A stretch of 64,000 nucleotides of DNA from Phycisphaerae bacterium (GCA_017999985.1 JAGNKU010000004.1:248001-312000); one strand, 5' to 3'. Positions 8,764 to 19,280 are shown, counted from the stretch's first letter. The notes: a model not told the origin generated them from the sequence alone. Numbers and translations are program-made.

Positions 8764-10269
8764 TCAGGTCGCGGCAGCGCCGCGCTGCCGATCGAGCTTC
8801 GCCGTCACGTACTTGAAGACCAGCAAGGCGAGCAGGGCGCTGAACCCGATCGCCGCGAAGATGTACCAGATGTAGTGCGCGTGGGCGTACTGCGCCGGCA
8901 GGCCGGCTGTGGCCCCGGTGGTGGTGGCGGCCTGCCACTGAGCGTAGACGTCGGGCGGCAGCGTGGCGGGATCCGGGCAAAAGGACTTGAGCAGCCAGCC
9001 GGAGATGCCGAACCCGAAGAAGTACGCGAAGAAGCTGGTCAGGTGGCTGTAGCCCATGTACAGGCCCGTCTCGCCGGGCGGCGCCTGACGGGACGCATAT
9101 TCGAGGAATTTCGGCGAGAGAAAGCACTCGGCCAGACCCTGGATGCCGATGCCCAGGATCACCATGAGTGTGATCGGGTGCATCGCGACGCTGCCCAGGT
9201 GGATCGTGTTGCCGGTCAGCGCCTGCACCATCGAGCTGAAGCTGACCGTCAGCGCGGAGACCGTGATCATGGTGAGCGCGATGGCGATCGTATTGACCGC
9301 CAGGAAACGCCGCACGAAGTGCGTGATCGGCACGACGCACAGCACGACGACCAGCGGGTTCACATTCGCGAGCCACTCCGGGCTGGCACTGGGGCCGATC
9401 AGGCGGATGATGTACTTCGGCATCGTGGCGTAGAGCTGGTGCTGGATCGACCAGAAACCGGCGACGATCAGGATCAGGGCCATGAAGCGGCCATTGCTGA
9501 GGACCTTCAGCAGGCCCGCCGCCGCCTGGTGCACAGTCTTGCCGGCCGAACGCTCGGCGACGTTGCGATACGCGACGCAAACGAGGACGAACCCCAGCAG
9601 CGCCATCGTGGCGGCGTAGAAGTTGATGTATTCCAGGCCGAGGGTGAGGTGCAGGTCGGTGTTGGGGATCTTGAAGCCGGTGCGCAGCGGCTTGGCGATC
9701 GACTTGCCCGTGAACGAGCCAATGTTGACCATCGCGTAGAAGATGGAGAACGCGCGGGCCCGCGTCACTTCGTTCGAGCACTGGGCGACGGTGCCGGTGA
9801 TGACCGGCTTGATGATCGAGCCGCCGAACATGGCCAAGCCGAGGGCAACAACAGCCAGCAGCTTGCGAATGGGCTCGGCGAAGAGCGGGGCGAACGCGAC
9901 CGGCGTCGTCGTGGCGGTCGCGGCGGCGGCATCCGTGGGGGCGGGCAGGCCGGCGACGCCCAGCAGCGAGTACCCTGCCGCCAGCAGCGCGAACGCGAGC
10001 ATCAGAGCGGCCCGGAAGCCGATATGGTCGGCCAGAATGCCGCTGAACGTCGGCAGCAGATACAGCACCGACGCGAACGCGGCGCCGACGTAGCCCGTCC
10101 AGACGTCGTCAAACCCGATGCGGTCGGTCAGGTAGAGCGTGAGCGCGATAAACATGCCGTAATAGGCGGCACGTTCAAAGAGCTCGGCGACGTTGGCGAA
10201 CCAGAAGGTGCGCGGGAAGTGCCAGCTTAGCCTCTCGGTGGGTAGGGGCGCGGCGCTCGAAGAACTCAT
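8764..10269 (-). CDS. POT-family proton-coupled peptide transporter
   Basis: 501 aa from ATG 10269 (GGAGAG upstream). It is a multi-spanning membrane protein with the POT/PTR2 hallmarks: an N-terminal 'ELFERAAYYGM' (ExxER-type motif) and FYAMVNIGS, matching the FYxxINxGS signature. The predicted role is proton-driven import of di- and tripeptides across the inner membrane. It follows the OPT transporter and precedes the S9 peptidase, all in one direction. Two further MFS genes with related signatures follow at 12736-15862. Confidence 0.88.
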   Translation of the reverse strand: MSSSSAAPLPTERLSWHFPRTFWFANVAELFERAAYYGMFIALTLYLTDRIGFDDVWTGYVGAAFASVLYLLPTFSGILADHIGFRAALMLAFALLAAGYSLLGVAGLPAPTDAAAATATTTPVAFAPLFAEPIRKLLAVVALGLAMFGGSIIKPVITGTVAQCSNEVTRARAFSIFYAMVNIGSFTGKSIAKPLRTGFKIPNTDLHLTLGLEYINFYAATMALLGFVLVCVAYRNVAERSAGKTVHQAAAGLLKVLSNGRFMALILIVAGFWSIQHQLYATMPKYIIRLIGPSASPEWLANVNPLVVVLCVVPITHFVRRFLAVNTIAIALTMITVSALTVSFSSMVQALTGNTIHLGSVAMHPITLMVILGIGIQGLAECFLSPKFLEYASRQAPPGETGLYMGYSHLTSFFAYFFGFGISGWLLKSFCPDPATLPPDVYAQWQAATTTGATAGLPAQYAHAHYIWYIFAAIGFSALLALLVFKYVTAKLDRQRGAAAT

Positions 10270-10408
10270 GCGCACAACTCTCCGGGCCCGCGCCGGACAC
10301 GGGCGGAAGCATGGTCGCAAACCGGCCGCAGACCGCACGGCCGCGCCCGGTCGCGGCCCGGCGGCGACCGACGCGCAATCCGGTCACGCCGCAGCCCAGG
10401 TGTGGCGT

Positions 10409-12607
10409 CTAGCCGTGCAGCTCGGCGCCCTCGGCCAGCTCGGCCTTGGCCCGCCGGCAATCGAAATAGACGAAGATGCACAAGAGCACGAACAGGATGC
10501 CACCCAGCCAGTTCTGCGTGCGGGCCAGGCTCGCCGGATCGGCGCCCGCGTCGACCATGCGACGACTCATGTCGAGGAACGGCATGATTTTGCCGACCGT
10601 CTGCTCGGCCGTGCCGACCAGCGTCTTGGTGCCGAGGAGCAGGTCGTCGAGCGCGCTGGTGAAGCTGACGGCGACCTCCATGATCGCGCCGCCCGCGATC
10701 AACCCGGACGCCAGCAGAATCCCCTTGTTGCTGCGGGCCTTGGAGAGCCGCTCATCCCGGGTGCTCTTCTTCACCAGCGTGGCCACGAACGCGCCGATCA
10801 GGATGGGTACGTTGATGTAGATGGGGAGGTACATGCCCAGACCGAAGGCCAGCGGCGAGATGCCCAGCAACTGCATGCTGAGCGCGATCACCACGCCCAC
10901 GCCGTACATCAGCCACGGCACCTGTCCCGTGCCGAGGAAGCTTTCGAGGGCGCTCGCCATCATGTTGGCTTGCGGTGCATCCAACTTCGCATCACCGACG
11001 TAGCCGGGCTTGTAGGCCAGGACCATGATGGTCGCGCACACGAAGATCGCGGAAACCACCGAGCCGGCGAGCGCGTTCCAGGTGATGCGTTTCGGACTGG
11101 CCCCCAGCCAGTAGCCCATCTTGAAGTTCGTGATGAGCCCCCCGGCCATCGAGAGACCCGTGCAGACGACGCCGCCGACCAGCAGCACGGCCAACATGGC
11201 CTGGTCGCCCTTGGGGAGTTTGGCGGCCATCAGCAGCACCGCCGTGATGATGATCGTCGTGACGGTCATGCCCGAGATCGGTGTCACGGAGATCATCGCG
11301 ATGGCCCAGGCGGACACCGTCGTGAACAGGAACGTGATCACCAGCGCGATGACGATGGAGATGAACGTGAGCCACGGGGCGTTGGGAATCCCCTTCAAGG
11401 CAACGTTGTAGAAGAAGAAGCCCATCACCACTACCACGATCAGTCCGAGCACGGCCATCACGCCGTAGCTCACATCCTCGTCGGTGCGGTCGGCGACGCC
11501 GGCCCCGGCCCGCGACTTCTGTGCCAGGCTGCCCAGGGCTTTCCGCAGGGCGGTGACGATGACGCCGCTCATCTTGAGGATCGAGAGAATGCCCGCCGTG
11601 AAGATGCAGCCGATGCCGATGTTCTTGGGGATGTGGTCGAAGATGTCCTTGACGGTCGTGCCGGCGATGGCGGGGTTCAGCAACTGCAACTGCTCCAGAT
11701 TCAGTGGTGCCAGGAGCGGGATGATGACGAAGCACGACAGCAGCGAGCCGGCGCAGATGATCGACGCGTACCGGACGCCGATGATGAACCCGAGGCCGAG
11801 GTAATAGGCCCCGGCGCCCATCGAGAGCACGGCTTTGACCTTGGTGGTCAGATCCGCGAAGAGACCGTCCGCGCCGAAGGCCAGCGCGGAGACCGTCTCG
11901 CGCCCCGCGATCTTCAGCTTGACCACGCCGGTGGTGAACTGGTCGCTGAAGAGCTTGAGCGCGGTGGCGGCGAACGTATACAGGGCCGACACGACGAACG
12001 AGTAGATCAGAATCCAGGCCTGGGTGGTGCTGCCCGAGGCGCCGGTCACCAGGATCTCGTTCGTCGCCGTGGCCTCGGGAAACGGCAGCTTGCCGTGCAT
12101 TTCCTTGACGAAGTACCGACGGAACGGGATCAGGAAGAGCGCCCCCAGGATCGCACCCAGGAACGGCACGAGGGCGATCTGGAGGAACAGACTCAGGTTG
12201 CCGATGTTCAGGTGCTCGGGCTGGTTCAACTGGAGGATGTAGATGGCTGGCATGGTGAAGCACGTGCCGCCGGCGACGTAGCCCGAGGTGGTACTGATCG
12301 AGAGAATGTACATGTTCTCCAGGATGGAGCTGCCCCGGCCACCCGCCTTGGCCAGCAGGCCCGACAGCCCGACCGCCAGGATCGAGATCGGGATGGCGGT
12401 CTCGATGCCCTGCCCGGCTTTCAGGGCCAGGAACGTCGCCGCGATCGAGAAGATGACGTTCATGGCCAGGCCGAAGATGAACATGCGTGGCGTCAGCTCC
12501 GGCACGGTCACGTTTGGCGGGACCATCGGGACGTAGGTCTCGCCCGGCTTCAGTTCGCGGTAGGCGTTCTCGGGCAGCTTGTTCATGATCTGGGGATTGT
12601 CGGACAT
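10409..12607 (-). CDS. OPT-family oligopeptide transporter
   Basis: 732 aa from ATG 12607, with GAGGGAG upstream; an ATG at 12631 is possible but lacks a ribosome site. The N-terminus (NKLPENAYRELKPGE, then an LALKAGQGIETAIPISI segment) is typical of bacterial OPT proteins, and many hydrophobic segments follow. The family moves oligopeptides or metal-peptide chelates. Its placement among POT carriers and an S9 peptidase favours peptides, but the sequence does not fix the substrate. Confidence 0.9.
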   Translation of the reverse strand: MSDNPQIMNKLPENAYRELKPGETYVPMVPPNVTVPELTPRMFIFGLAMNVIFSIAATFLALKAGQGIETAIPISILAVGLSGLLAKAGGRGSSILENMYILSISTTSGYVAGGTCFTMPAIYILQLNQPEHLNIGNLSLFLQIALVPFLGAILGALFLIPFRRYFVKEMHGKLPFPEATATNEILVTGASGSTTQAWILIYSFVVSALYTFAATALKLFSDQFTTGVVKLKIAGRETVSALAFGADGLFADLTTKVKAVLSMGAGAYYLGLGFIIGVRYASIICAGSLLSCFVIIPLLAPLNLEQLQLLNPAIAGTTVKDIFDHIPKNIGIGCIFTAGILSILKMSGVIVTALRKALGSLAQKSRAGAGVADRTDEDVSYGVMAVLGLIVVVVMGFFFYNVALKGIPNAPWLTFISIVIALVITFLFTTVSAWAIAMISVTPISGMTVTTIIITAVLLMAAKLPKGDQAMLAVLLVGGVVCTGLSMAGGLITNFKMGYWLGASPKRITWNALAGSVVSAIFVCATIMVLAYKPGYVGDAKLDAPQANMMASALESFLGTGQVPWLMYGVGVVIALSMQLLGISPLAFGLGMYLPIYINVPILIGAFVATLVKKSTRDERLSKARSNKGILLASGLIAGGAIMEVAVSFTSALDDLLLGTKTLVGTAEQTVGKIMPFLDMSRRMVDAGADPASLARTQNWLGGILFVLLCIFVYFDCRRAKAELAEGAELHG

Positions 12608-12735
12608 GCCAGCTCCCTCACTGCTGTTCAACGCGGATCGCGGTGGCCCGCACGCGCGCCGACGGGCGGGCGGTTCGCAGCGGCAAAGTTACCACTGGCG
12701 GACCGGCAAGGGAAGGGCGCCCCGGAGAGCCGGGG

Positions 12736-14226
12736 TCAGGTGCTCGTCGGTGCAGCACCGCGCGGCGTGCTGCCATCCAGCGACCCGCGGATCACCCAGC
12801 GTCGCCCCAGCAGCAAACCAATGGGGCTGCTCAGCGCGATCAGGCTGTAGATGAACCACATCGTCCCGGTGTCGTGCGCACCCTCTTCCGGGCAGTAGCG
12901 GCCGAGGAAGTACCCAGAATAGAGCCCCGTCGTGAACTTGGCCGCCAACCAGGGCACATTCGCCAGCCCCATGTACTGCGAGACCTTGCCCTCCGGGGCC
13001 AGTTCCGCGGCGTATTGCAGGAAGCGCGGCGACCACAGGGCTTCGCCGATCGAGAATAGGACGAGGTACACGATCAGCAGGGGCGTGTGCGGGCCGAGTA
13101 CCAGCAGAAACGTAGGCAGGGCTGAGACGGCGGATCCCACGATCATCAGCGTGTAGACGTTTACGCGGCGCGTCATGGCCGTGATGATCGGGACGCCGAA
13201 AAAGATGATGCCCGGGTTGATCCAGTTGACGATCCACTCCATGCGGTTGGCCACGCCCTCCGGGTAGGCGCGCAGCACGTAGGCCGGCATCGTCAGCCAT
13301 TGGTGCGCGAACAGCGTTTGCACCGGGAGCAGCATGAAGATGAAGAACACGAAGCGTGCGTTGCTGAATGGGCCTTCGGTGAAGTAGGCCGCCACGCGCT
13401 CGAACCAGGGCAGCGCGGCCTCGGCTGCTTTCTGCTCTTCGGATTTCTCCTCGGCAGCTCGCAAGCGCTGGGCTGCGGCGCGCCGCGAGAAGAACAGCAC
13501 CAGGAACAACAACGCCAACGCCGTGATCGCGGTGCACGCCCAATTCACGGCGTTGATGCCACTGATGTGCCAATCGGCGAAGAACCGCCACAGCGTCGTC
13601 GGCTCGACAGTGCCTTGCTCCCGCGCTTCCAGCACATTCTCGACCGGCACGCGAATCGCCGGCGAGATGTACCCAACGATGAAAATCCCGAGGTTCATCA
13701 GGGCGTAAATCAGCCCATAGCCCATCGAGCTGGTCTTCTCGTCGGTGTAGTACTTGATGCCGGCATAAGAAACCGGCTGGGCCATACCCTCGCCGATGGC
13801 CGTGACGAGCAGCGCCGCGAGCACGAGCGCTACCCCGGCGGCCATCCCGAGGTGCAGCAGCGGCACGGCGCTGTAAGTGACGCGGCCAACGAGGCAGAGT
13901 ACCACCGCCAGCAGCAGCCCGTAGCGGACGCCCAGTTTCTCCGCCAGGCCGCCCAGGCCAATCATGAAGAGCGTCACGAGGCCGGTGAAGAACGCGATGA
14001 TCAGGCCGGCGGTCCAGTCGCTGACGCCGATGTCGCGCGGGAGGTACACGTCCATCAGCGTCAGGACGCCAAAGTACCCCATCGACTCGACCATGAAGAA
14101 GATGTTGACGACCCAGAACGCGCGCGGCAGGTGCAGCAGATCGGCGAACGCGGCGAAAAAGTCGCGGATGCGACCGGCCAGGCCAGCGGAGGGCGTTGGG
14201 GCCGGGGCGAGTCCGTTGTCAGCCAT
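12736..14226 (-). CDS. MFS transporter, POT-like
   Basis: 496 aa with about 12-14 hydrophobic segments and an early MFS loop (GGLAEKLGVRYGLL). The segment YGLIYALMNLGIF is a relaxed form of the POT FYxxINxGS motif. A charged loop (RRAAAQRLRAAEEKSEEQKAAEA) marks the centre of the protein. It is a paralogue of the next gene, 55 bp away, and more distantly of the POT gene at 8764. Peptide uptake is inferred from neighbours; the family call is firmer than the substrate. Confidence 0.8.
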   Translation of the reverse strand: MADNGLAPAPTPSAGLAGRIRDFFAAFADLLHLPRAFWVVNIFFMVESMGYFGVLTLMDVYLPRDIGVSDWTAGLIIAFFTGLVTLFMIGLGGLAEKLGVRYGLLLAVVLCLVGRVTYSAVPLLHLGMAAGVALVLAALLVTAIGEGMAQPVSYAGIKYYTDEKTSSMGYGLIYALMNLGIFIVGYISPAIRVPVENVLEAREQGTVEPTTLWRFFADWHISGINAVNWACTAITALALLFLVLFFSRRAAAQRLRAAEEKSEEQKAAEAALPWFERVAAYFTEGPFSNARFVFFIFMLLPVQTLFAHQWLTMPAYVLRAYPEGVANRMEWIVNWINPGIIFFGVPIITAMTRRVNVYTLMIVGSAVSALPTFLLVLGPHTPLLIVYLVLFSIGEALWSPRFLQYAAELAPEGKVSQYMGLANVPWLAAKFTTGLYSGYFLGRYCPEEGAHDTGTMWFIYSLIALSSPIGLLLGRRWVIRGSLDGSTPRGAAPTST

Positions 14227-14281
14227 GGGATGTTTCTACCGCGGTCTCGGGTTCGGGCAGTCGGGCAACGTGGGCGGATCC

Positions 14282-15862
14282 CTACGCGGCCTTGGTCTTG
14301 AAGTCCTTGCCGATCCAGCCCTTGGCGAGCAGGAGCAGAATCGGCGACGCAATGGCAATACAGCCGAAGATCAGCCACATCGTTTGTGTGTTCTTCGGAC
14401 CGACGGCCGGGCAGTAGCGCTCCAGGACCGTGCCCGAATAGAGCAGCGGTACGAGCATCTTGGTGAGAAACCACGGCAGTTGCGCCACGCCCATGTACTG
14501 GCCCGTCCGCCCCTCCGGCGCGATCTCGGCGGCGTATTGGAGGAAACGCGGCTGCCACATGGCTTCGCCGATGGTCATGATGACAATGTAACTGAACAGT
14601 GCCCACGGCTGGGGGCCGACTGTCAGCAGGAACGCCGGCGCGGCCATGACCAGCGTGCCGATGATCATCATGTTGTAGACTTTGGCTTTCTGCGTCACCG
14701 CGGCGATCATCGGCACCAGGATGAAGATCAGGATGGGGTTCGCATTCGCCGCGATCTCGAAGTAGCGCCCGATCCAGCCCTCGTACGCCCGCGAGATGTA
14801 CGGTGGCAGAATCAGCCAGTTGTACGTGAACAGCGTCTGCACGGGAATCAGTGCGAAGATGAAGAAGAAGAACTTCAAGTTCGCCAGCGGATGGCGCGCG
14901 ATCCACCTCCGCGCCGGGGGCAAGAGCACTCCTGCCACCGCCCCGAGCAGAACCACGCCGCCAACCCACCAGCGCCAGGGGTCCGGCACGCGCCAGTAGA
15001 TCGCGCCCAGTACCGCCAGCAACACGAACCACATGTGTACAGGAATACGGTCATTCGCGACCACGACTTCCGTCGTTGCCGCCGGAGCACTCGCCTTGGT
15101 CTCGGCCGGTGCTTCGGCCGATTTCAGGCGTGCGGTTTCCTCCTTGGCAGCCGTGATAGCCCGGGCGACGGTCCCCGGCGATAGGATGACAATCGTGAGA
15201 ATCAGGGCCAGCAGCGTGAAGACTGTGTAGACCCAGTAGACGCCGGTGATGCCCAGCCCGAGCCAGTTGCTGTCGCGCAGCATGAAGGCACCCGACGGGA
15301 GAAAACCGCCGAGGTTCATCAGGGCGTACAGCATCGCAAACGCCATACCCGCCGTCTTGGGGGTCGTGAACTGGCGCACGCCGGCGTACGCCGCAGGCTG
15401 GTACATGCCGTAGCCGATCACGACCAGCAGGATGCCGCCCATCGTCACCAGTTGCAGCGGTGACCACAGGCCGGCCGGCTTCAGGCCGAAGATCGTGGGC
15501 GCGCCGGAAATCAGCACGCGACCGGTCAGCATCAGCAGGAAAGCGGAGATCAGGGCGAAGCGCACCCCCCACTTGTCCGCCACGAAACCCAGGAAGAACA
15601 TCGCGATGGTGATGCCGGCCGTGAGAACCATCACCATGTGATGCGCATGCACGTCGGGCTCTTCCACGCCCTTGAAGATGAAGTCGGAGAAATGCAGCGA
15701 CAGGTAGCCGAGCACGCCGAAGTAGACCATGCCCTCGATGAGATACGCGAGGTTGATCCCCCATAGCGCGCGGGGCGCGTTGCACAGGTCGATGAACGGC
15801 TGGATGATCTCGTTCAGCCAGCTCTTGCGGGCCTGGCTCCCGTTGCTCTGTTCCGCACTCAT
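14282..15862 (-). CDS. MFS transporter, POT-like
   Basis: 526 aa from ATG 15862, chosen because GGAG lies 9 bp upstream; the frame is open to 15919. Features are an MFS loop (FVADKWGVRFALI), FAMLYALMNLGGF as a POT-like signature, and a long cytoplasmic Ala/Glu-rich central loop. The C-terminal half aligns by eye with the neighbour at 12736 (for example 'WQPRFLQYAAEIAPEGRTGQYMG' against 'WSPRFLQYAAELAPEGKVSQYMG', quoted as family resemblance). This points to tandem duplication. It is probably the first gene of the transporter run. Confidence 0.8.
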   Translation of the reverse strand: MSAEQSNGSQARKSWLNEIIQPFIDLCNAPRALWGINLAYLIEGMVYFGVLGYLSLHFSDFIFKGVEEPDVHAHHMVMVLTAGITIAMFFLGFVADKWGVRFALISAFLLMLTGRVLISGAPTIFGLKPAGLWSPLQLVTMGGILLVVIGYGMYQPAAYAGVRQFTTPKTAGMAFAMLYALMNLGGFLPSGAFMLRDSNWLGLGITGVYWVYTVFTLLALILTIVILSPGTVARAITAAKEETARLKSAEAPAETKASAPAATTEVVVANDRIPVHMWFVLLAVLGAIYWRVPDPWRWWVGGVVLLGAVAGVLLPPARRWIARHPLANLKFFFFIFALIPVQTLFTYNWLILPPYISRAYEGWIGRYFEIAANANPILIFILVPMIAAVTQKAKVYNMMIIGTLVMAAPAFLLTVGPQPWALFSYIVIMTIGEAMWQPRFLQYAAEIAPEGRTGQYMGVAQLPWFLTKMLVPLLYSGTVLERYCPAVGPKNTQTMWLIFGCIAIASPILLLLAKGWIGKDFKTKAA

Positions 15863-15987
15863 GGTGTGAACTCCGTTGGAGACTTCATCGGCGCCGCTCA
15901 TCCACTCGACCCGCGACACCTATCGGGAATGCCCGCCGCGAGAAGGCGTAGTGGCGACGCGACCGCGTCAAATTGGCCGTAAGGCTA

Positions 15988-16005
15988 GCTGCCGCGCCCG
16001 GCAGC
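15988..16005 (-). terminator. GC hairpin between the GH57 gene and the transporter run
   Basis: GCTGCCG-CGCC-CGGCAGC is a 7-bp perfect stem with a 4-nt loop, about 105 bp beyond the stop of the GH57 gene. No T-run follows on the minus strand, so it may be a weak or Rho-assisted terminator. The rest of 15863-16108 shows nothing else. Confidence 0.4.
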
Positions 16006-16108
16006 GACAAGCCCGCAGGCCCGTTTTTCCCCGCTCCGCCGACCTGCGTACGGGCTGGATCTCGCCCCGGCGGCTCACCTTGTCACCTGCTCATCTTGTC
16101 ACGGCGCG

Positions 16109-19036
16109 CTAGCGCCCCGTGCTCAGCAGCGTCACGAACGGGTTGATGTCGCCGAAGTTGAAGCTGCCGTCACCGTTGATGTCGCGGTTCGCCAGGGGGC
16201 AGTTCGGGTACATCTGCGCGTACGTCGCCGGGTTGCTCAGCGCCAGCACGAACGGGTTGATGTCGCCGAAGCCGACGTGGCCATCGCAGTTCACGTCGCC
16301 GACCAGCACCAGGTGGAACGCGACGTACTCCGCCGCATCGACGTTTCCGTCCGCATTCACCGACGCCGGGATCTGCGCGCTGGACACGAGTGTCCCGCCG
16401 TTTGCCGTCGCGTACGGGGCGAACGCAAGGTACACCACGCTGGGCAGCGACCCCAGTTCCTGCGCCAGGTCGAGCGTGCCTTCCAACCACCCCGACCCGC
16501 CACCCGTCGCCGAGTGGTTCTCCCCGCTCACATCGAACCAGCCCGACCAGCCGTTGTCATTCTCGTTCCCGAGATACGCCGACCAGTCCGCGACCTGCCC
16601 GGCCTTCGCCCACGGCGCCGCCCGCAGCGCCCCCGGCGTCCCAGCCACGAAGATGAAATGGTCGTTGCCCTCGCCGGCGTCCGTCGCGGCGACGTAGAGC
16701 GTGGTGCCGATCACACCCGCATACAACACGAGCGTGCCGTTCTGGGCCGCCAGTGTGGCACCCGCGTCGAGTTGGCCATCCATGACCCATTCATCCTGCG
16801 GCACCCCGCCCTCGACAACAAAGTGCCAATCGGCCCCGCCGTTGTTGTCCCACGTGCCCGCCCCGTTGTTGAACACCATGTCGAGCTGCGTCGCGCTCAA
16901 CTGCACCGGCACCGTGATCACCCACACGGAGTCGGACACGTTCCAGGTCATCGCCGGATCGGGCGAAATGATCGGGTTCCAGCCGTTGAAGCCGTAGTGC
17001 AGGTAGACTTGCGGCGCACTCACCAGCGGCCGACCCGCCGGGTTGTACGTGATGGTCACATTCTGCCCCGCCTGCGCCGGGTCCGGCGAAATGGTCACGA
17101 CGTCGCCGCCACCACCCCCGCCGCCCGTGCCGACGTACACGTGCTGGATCGGCGACTTCTGCACGTTGCCCTGCCCATCCGTCGCCTCCACGTAGTAGTC
17201 GATCAGCACGTTCGTCTGCCCGGCCACGGTCGCCGCGTAGCGCCCCGCCCGATACGTCGCCATCAGCACGCCATTCTGCGGCGGCGGCAACTGCGTCGCG
17301 GTCATCGCCACACTCGTCCAGGCGCCAACCTCGGACCCGCCCGCGTAGGTCTCGTTCTGAATGGAGCTGAGCGGATTCACGCCGTCTGCATCGACACGCC
17401 ACTCTAGCGTTACGCTCGTCAGCCCGCTCACGTCGTACGCCAGCGTCCAGACCTCAAAGTCCGACGCTTCCGGCAATGTACTCCACTCGTATCCGCCTGG
17501 GTTGTACGGGTTCCGCTGCGGCAGGAAGACGGTCGGCGGCGTGTAGTCCGGCTGACCCGCGATTACCGCGTCGGCGTACACGACGGCCTGGTTGCAGCCG
17601 CGCGTCACGTTGCTGTCCCAGATCTCCGTGCCGTCCCAGTACCAGTAGTCGCTCGCCTCGGAGACCAGCAGCCAGTGCCACGCCCTTTCCGTGTTGGTCC
17701 CCGTGCCGGTCATGATGTTTTGCATGCTCGCCGCCGGCGCCAGGGCCTCCGCCGTGAACACGCGGTTCTTCGCCGCCGTCAGCACCGCCCAACTGTTCTG
17801 GTCCGGGCTCCAGCCGCCGGAATCCGGATCGGCCAGCCATTTCTTGAACTCGGGGTCGCCGTTGTCCGCGCCCGACCACGAGCCGTCCTCGACGTGAATC
17901 ACGTCGCCCGCGGCCGGCGGGAAGCGATCCAGGTAATCCTCGACGGTGGACACGTCGTAATCCGGATCGCCGCTGACCCAGTTGACCATCTGCTGGAAGT
18001 TGTAGTGGTAGTACGAATCCGACCCGCCACCGTAGTTGTCGCCGTCATGATGCAGCACGACAAACATCGGATGGGCGGCGTCGGTGTTGTACTGGATGTA
18101 CTGGTCCATCACGACGTCGTACAGGAACGCCCCGTAGCCGCCGCGCCCGTCCTCGTTACCTTCGTAGCGCGCTGCCGGCACGGCGATCATCTGCGTGATC
18201 GCGCCGGTGTCCGGATTGACGTACTGAACATAGTGCGGCTGGTAGCCGAACGGGGCACTGACCTGGCTGGGTGCCCAGAGATTATTGAGCTGAACCCAGG
18301 CACCGCCGTTGGCCGCGGGGTCCGGGTTGACCTGGTCCGCGGCGTTCGGTGCAAACAAGCCGGACTGGTTCGTGTGCGGGTAGTTCAGGCAGGCGCGGTC
18401 AAAGTGGATGTTGTCCACGAGCACCCAGTCGATCCCCTCGGCGACGAGCGCGGGGATGATCCGCTCGGAGAATGCCGTCTCGGCCGGGAAGATGCCGCGC
18501 GAGTACGTCGGTCCGCCGATCCACGTCTGCCCGTATACGTGCTTGTGGAGCCGGATCTGCATGCGGATGTCCTGCTCGTCGAGCAGTGGCATCAGCGGGT
18601 GGTGATAGCCGAACGCCACCAGGTCCAGCCGCGGGTTTCCGAGCGTCGTCGTCCAGCTCACGCCCTGGTCGTAGCCCGCGTCCCAGTTGTTCCACATGCC
18701 GCCGTTGACGCCGCCGGCCGCGAGCGCGTTGAGGTTCTCGATGAGTGACCCGGTGAAGCTGATCTGTGCGCCGAGGTGCGGCTGGGACAACCCGGCTTGG
18801 ATGGCGTCGCGCGGCCAGGTGGTGTACGGGCCGAAACGCTGGTTGTGCACATCGACGACGCTGAACGAGAAGCGGCCGTTCGCGTCGGTCACGATCGGTG
18901 ACTCGTAGGGGTAGTAGATCGGCTGATGCATGTGCCAGAGAAAGCCGACGTGTATCGGCTGCGGCTGCGCCTCCGCGCGGCCGAAGCCGCCGGCCAGCGC
19001 CAGTACGACGAGGACGATCAAAGAACGTGCGTTCAT
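16109..19036 (-). CDS. Secreted GH57-like glycosidase with starch-binding-type module and dockerin-like tail
   Basis: 975 aa from ATG 19036 (AAGGA upstream). A signal peptide covers about 1-23. The GH57 signature HMHQP is at 35-39, followed by GYHHPLMPLLDEQD and a 'GIFPAETAFSE' segment that corresponds to the family's WxPE region. GH57 enzymes are retaining alpha-amylases, amylopullulanases or branching enzymes. A Gly-rich linker (seven glycines) leads to a CBM25-like module with 'YLHYGFNGW', then a beta-rich domain. The last 64 residues are two dockerin-like repeats (GDVNCDGHVGFGDINPFV and DINGDGSFNFGDINPFV). The likely role is extracellular breakdown of an alpha-glucan, with cell-surface or complex attachment through the tail. 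The exact substrate is inferred. Confidence 0.85.
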   Translation of the reverse strand: MNARSLIVLVVLALAGGFGRAEAQPQPIHVGFLWHMHQPIYYPYESPIVTDANGRFSFSVVDVHNQRFGPYTTWPRDAIQAGLSQPHLGAQISFTGSLIENLNALAAGGVNGGMWNNWDAGYDQGVSWTTTLGNPRLDLVAFGYHHPLMPLLDEQDIRMQIRLHKHVYGQTWIGGPTYSRGIFPAETAFSERIIPALVAEGIDWVLVDNIHFDRACLNYPHTNQSGLFAPNAADQVNPDPAANGGAWVQLNNLWAPSQVSAPFGYQPHYVQYVNPDTGAITQMIAVPAARYEGNEDGRGGYGAFLYDVVMDQYIQYNTDAAHPMFVVLHHDGDNYGGGSDSYYHYNFQQMVNWVSGDPDYDVSTVEDYLDRFPPAAGDVIHVEDGSWSGADNGDPEFKKWLADPDSGGWSPDQNSWAVLTAAKNRVFTAEALAPAASMQNIMTGTGTNTERAWHWLLVSEASDYWYWDGTEIWDSNVTRGCNQAVVYADAVIAGQPDYTPPTVFLPQRNPYNPGGYEWSTLPEASDFEVWTLAYDVSGLTSVTLEWRVDADGVNPLSSIQNETYAGGSEVGAWTSVAMTATQLPPPQNGVLMATYRAGRYAATVAGQTNVLIDYYVEATDGQGNVQKSPIQHVYVGTGGGGGGGDVVTISPDPAQAGQNVTITYNPAGRPLVSAPQVYLHYGFNGWNPIISPDPAMTWNVSDSVWVITVPVQLSATQLDMVFNNGAGTWDNNGGADWHFVVEGGVPQDEWVMDGQLDAGATLAAQNGTLVLYAGVIGTTLYVAATDAGEGNDHFIFVAGTPGALRAAPWAKAGQVADWSAYLGNENDNGWSGWFDVSGENHSATGGGSGWLEGTLDLAQELGSLPSVVYLAFAPYATANGGTLVSSAQIPASVNADGNVDAAEYVAFHLVLVGDVNCDGHVGFGDINPFVLALSNPATYAQMYPNCPLANRDINGDGSFNFGDINPFVTLLSTGR

Positions 19037-19280
19037 GGGTTTTCCCATCCTTCAGCTTCGCGCCGCGCGGGTCGACGGCGCGGGCGCATGTGCCGCTCCG
19101 ACGACCGAATCCCCCGCCGGCAATCTCCATCCAGCATAGCAACCGCCCCGTCCCGGACCAAGGCCAGCGCGCCCTTGCCGCCCGGGCGCCGGTGACACTT
19201 CGCGTACGTTCGGACGCGCGGGGCGGCGCAACCGGGTATCATGCTCCGCGTCTGATGCCGTCGGCTGAGGTCACATGGCC

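Noticed and set aside
8627-9781. The open frame of the S9 peptidase continues far upstream, giving a 1080-residue reading.
   Set aside because: The extra part is out-of-frame transporter sequence. The signal peptide and AGGAG at 8626 fix the start.
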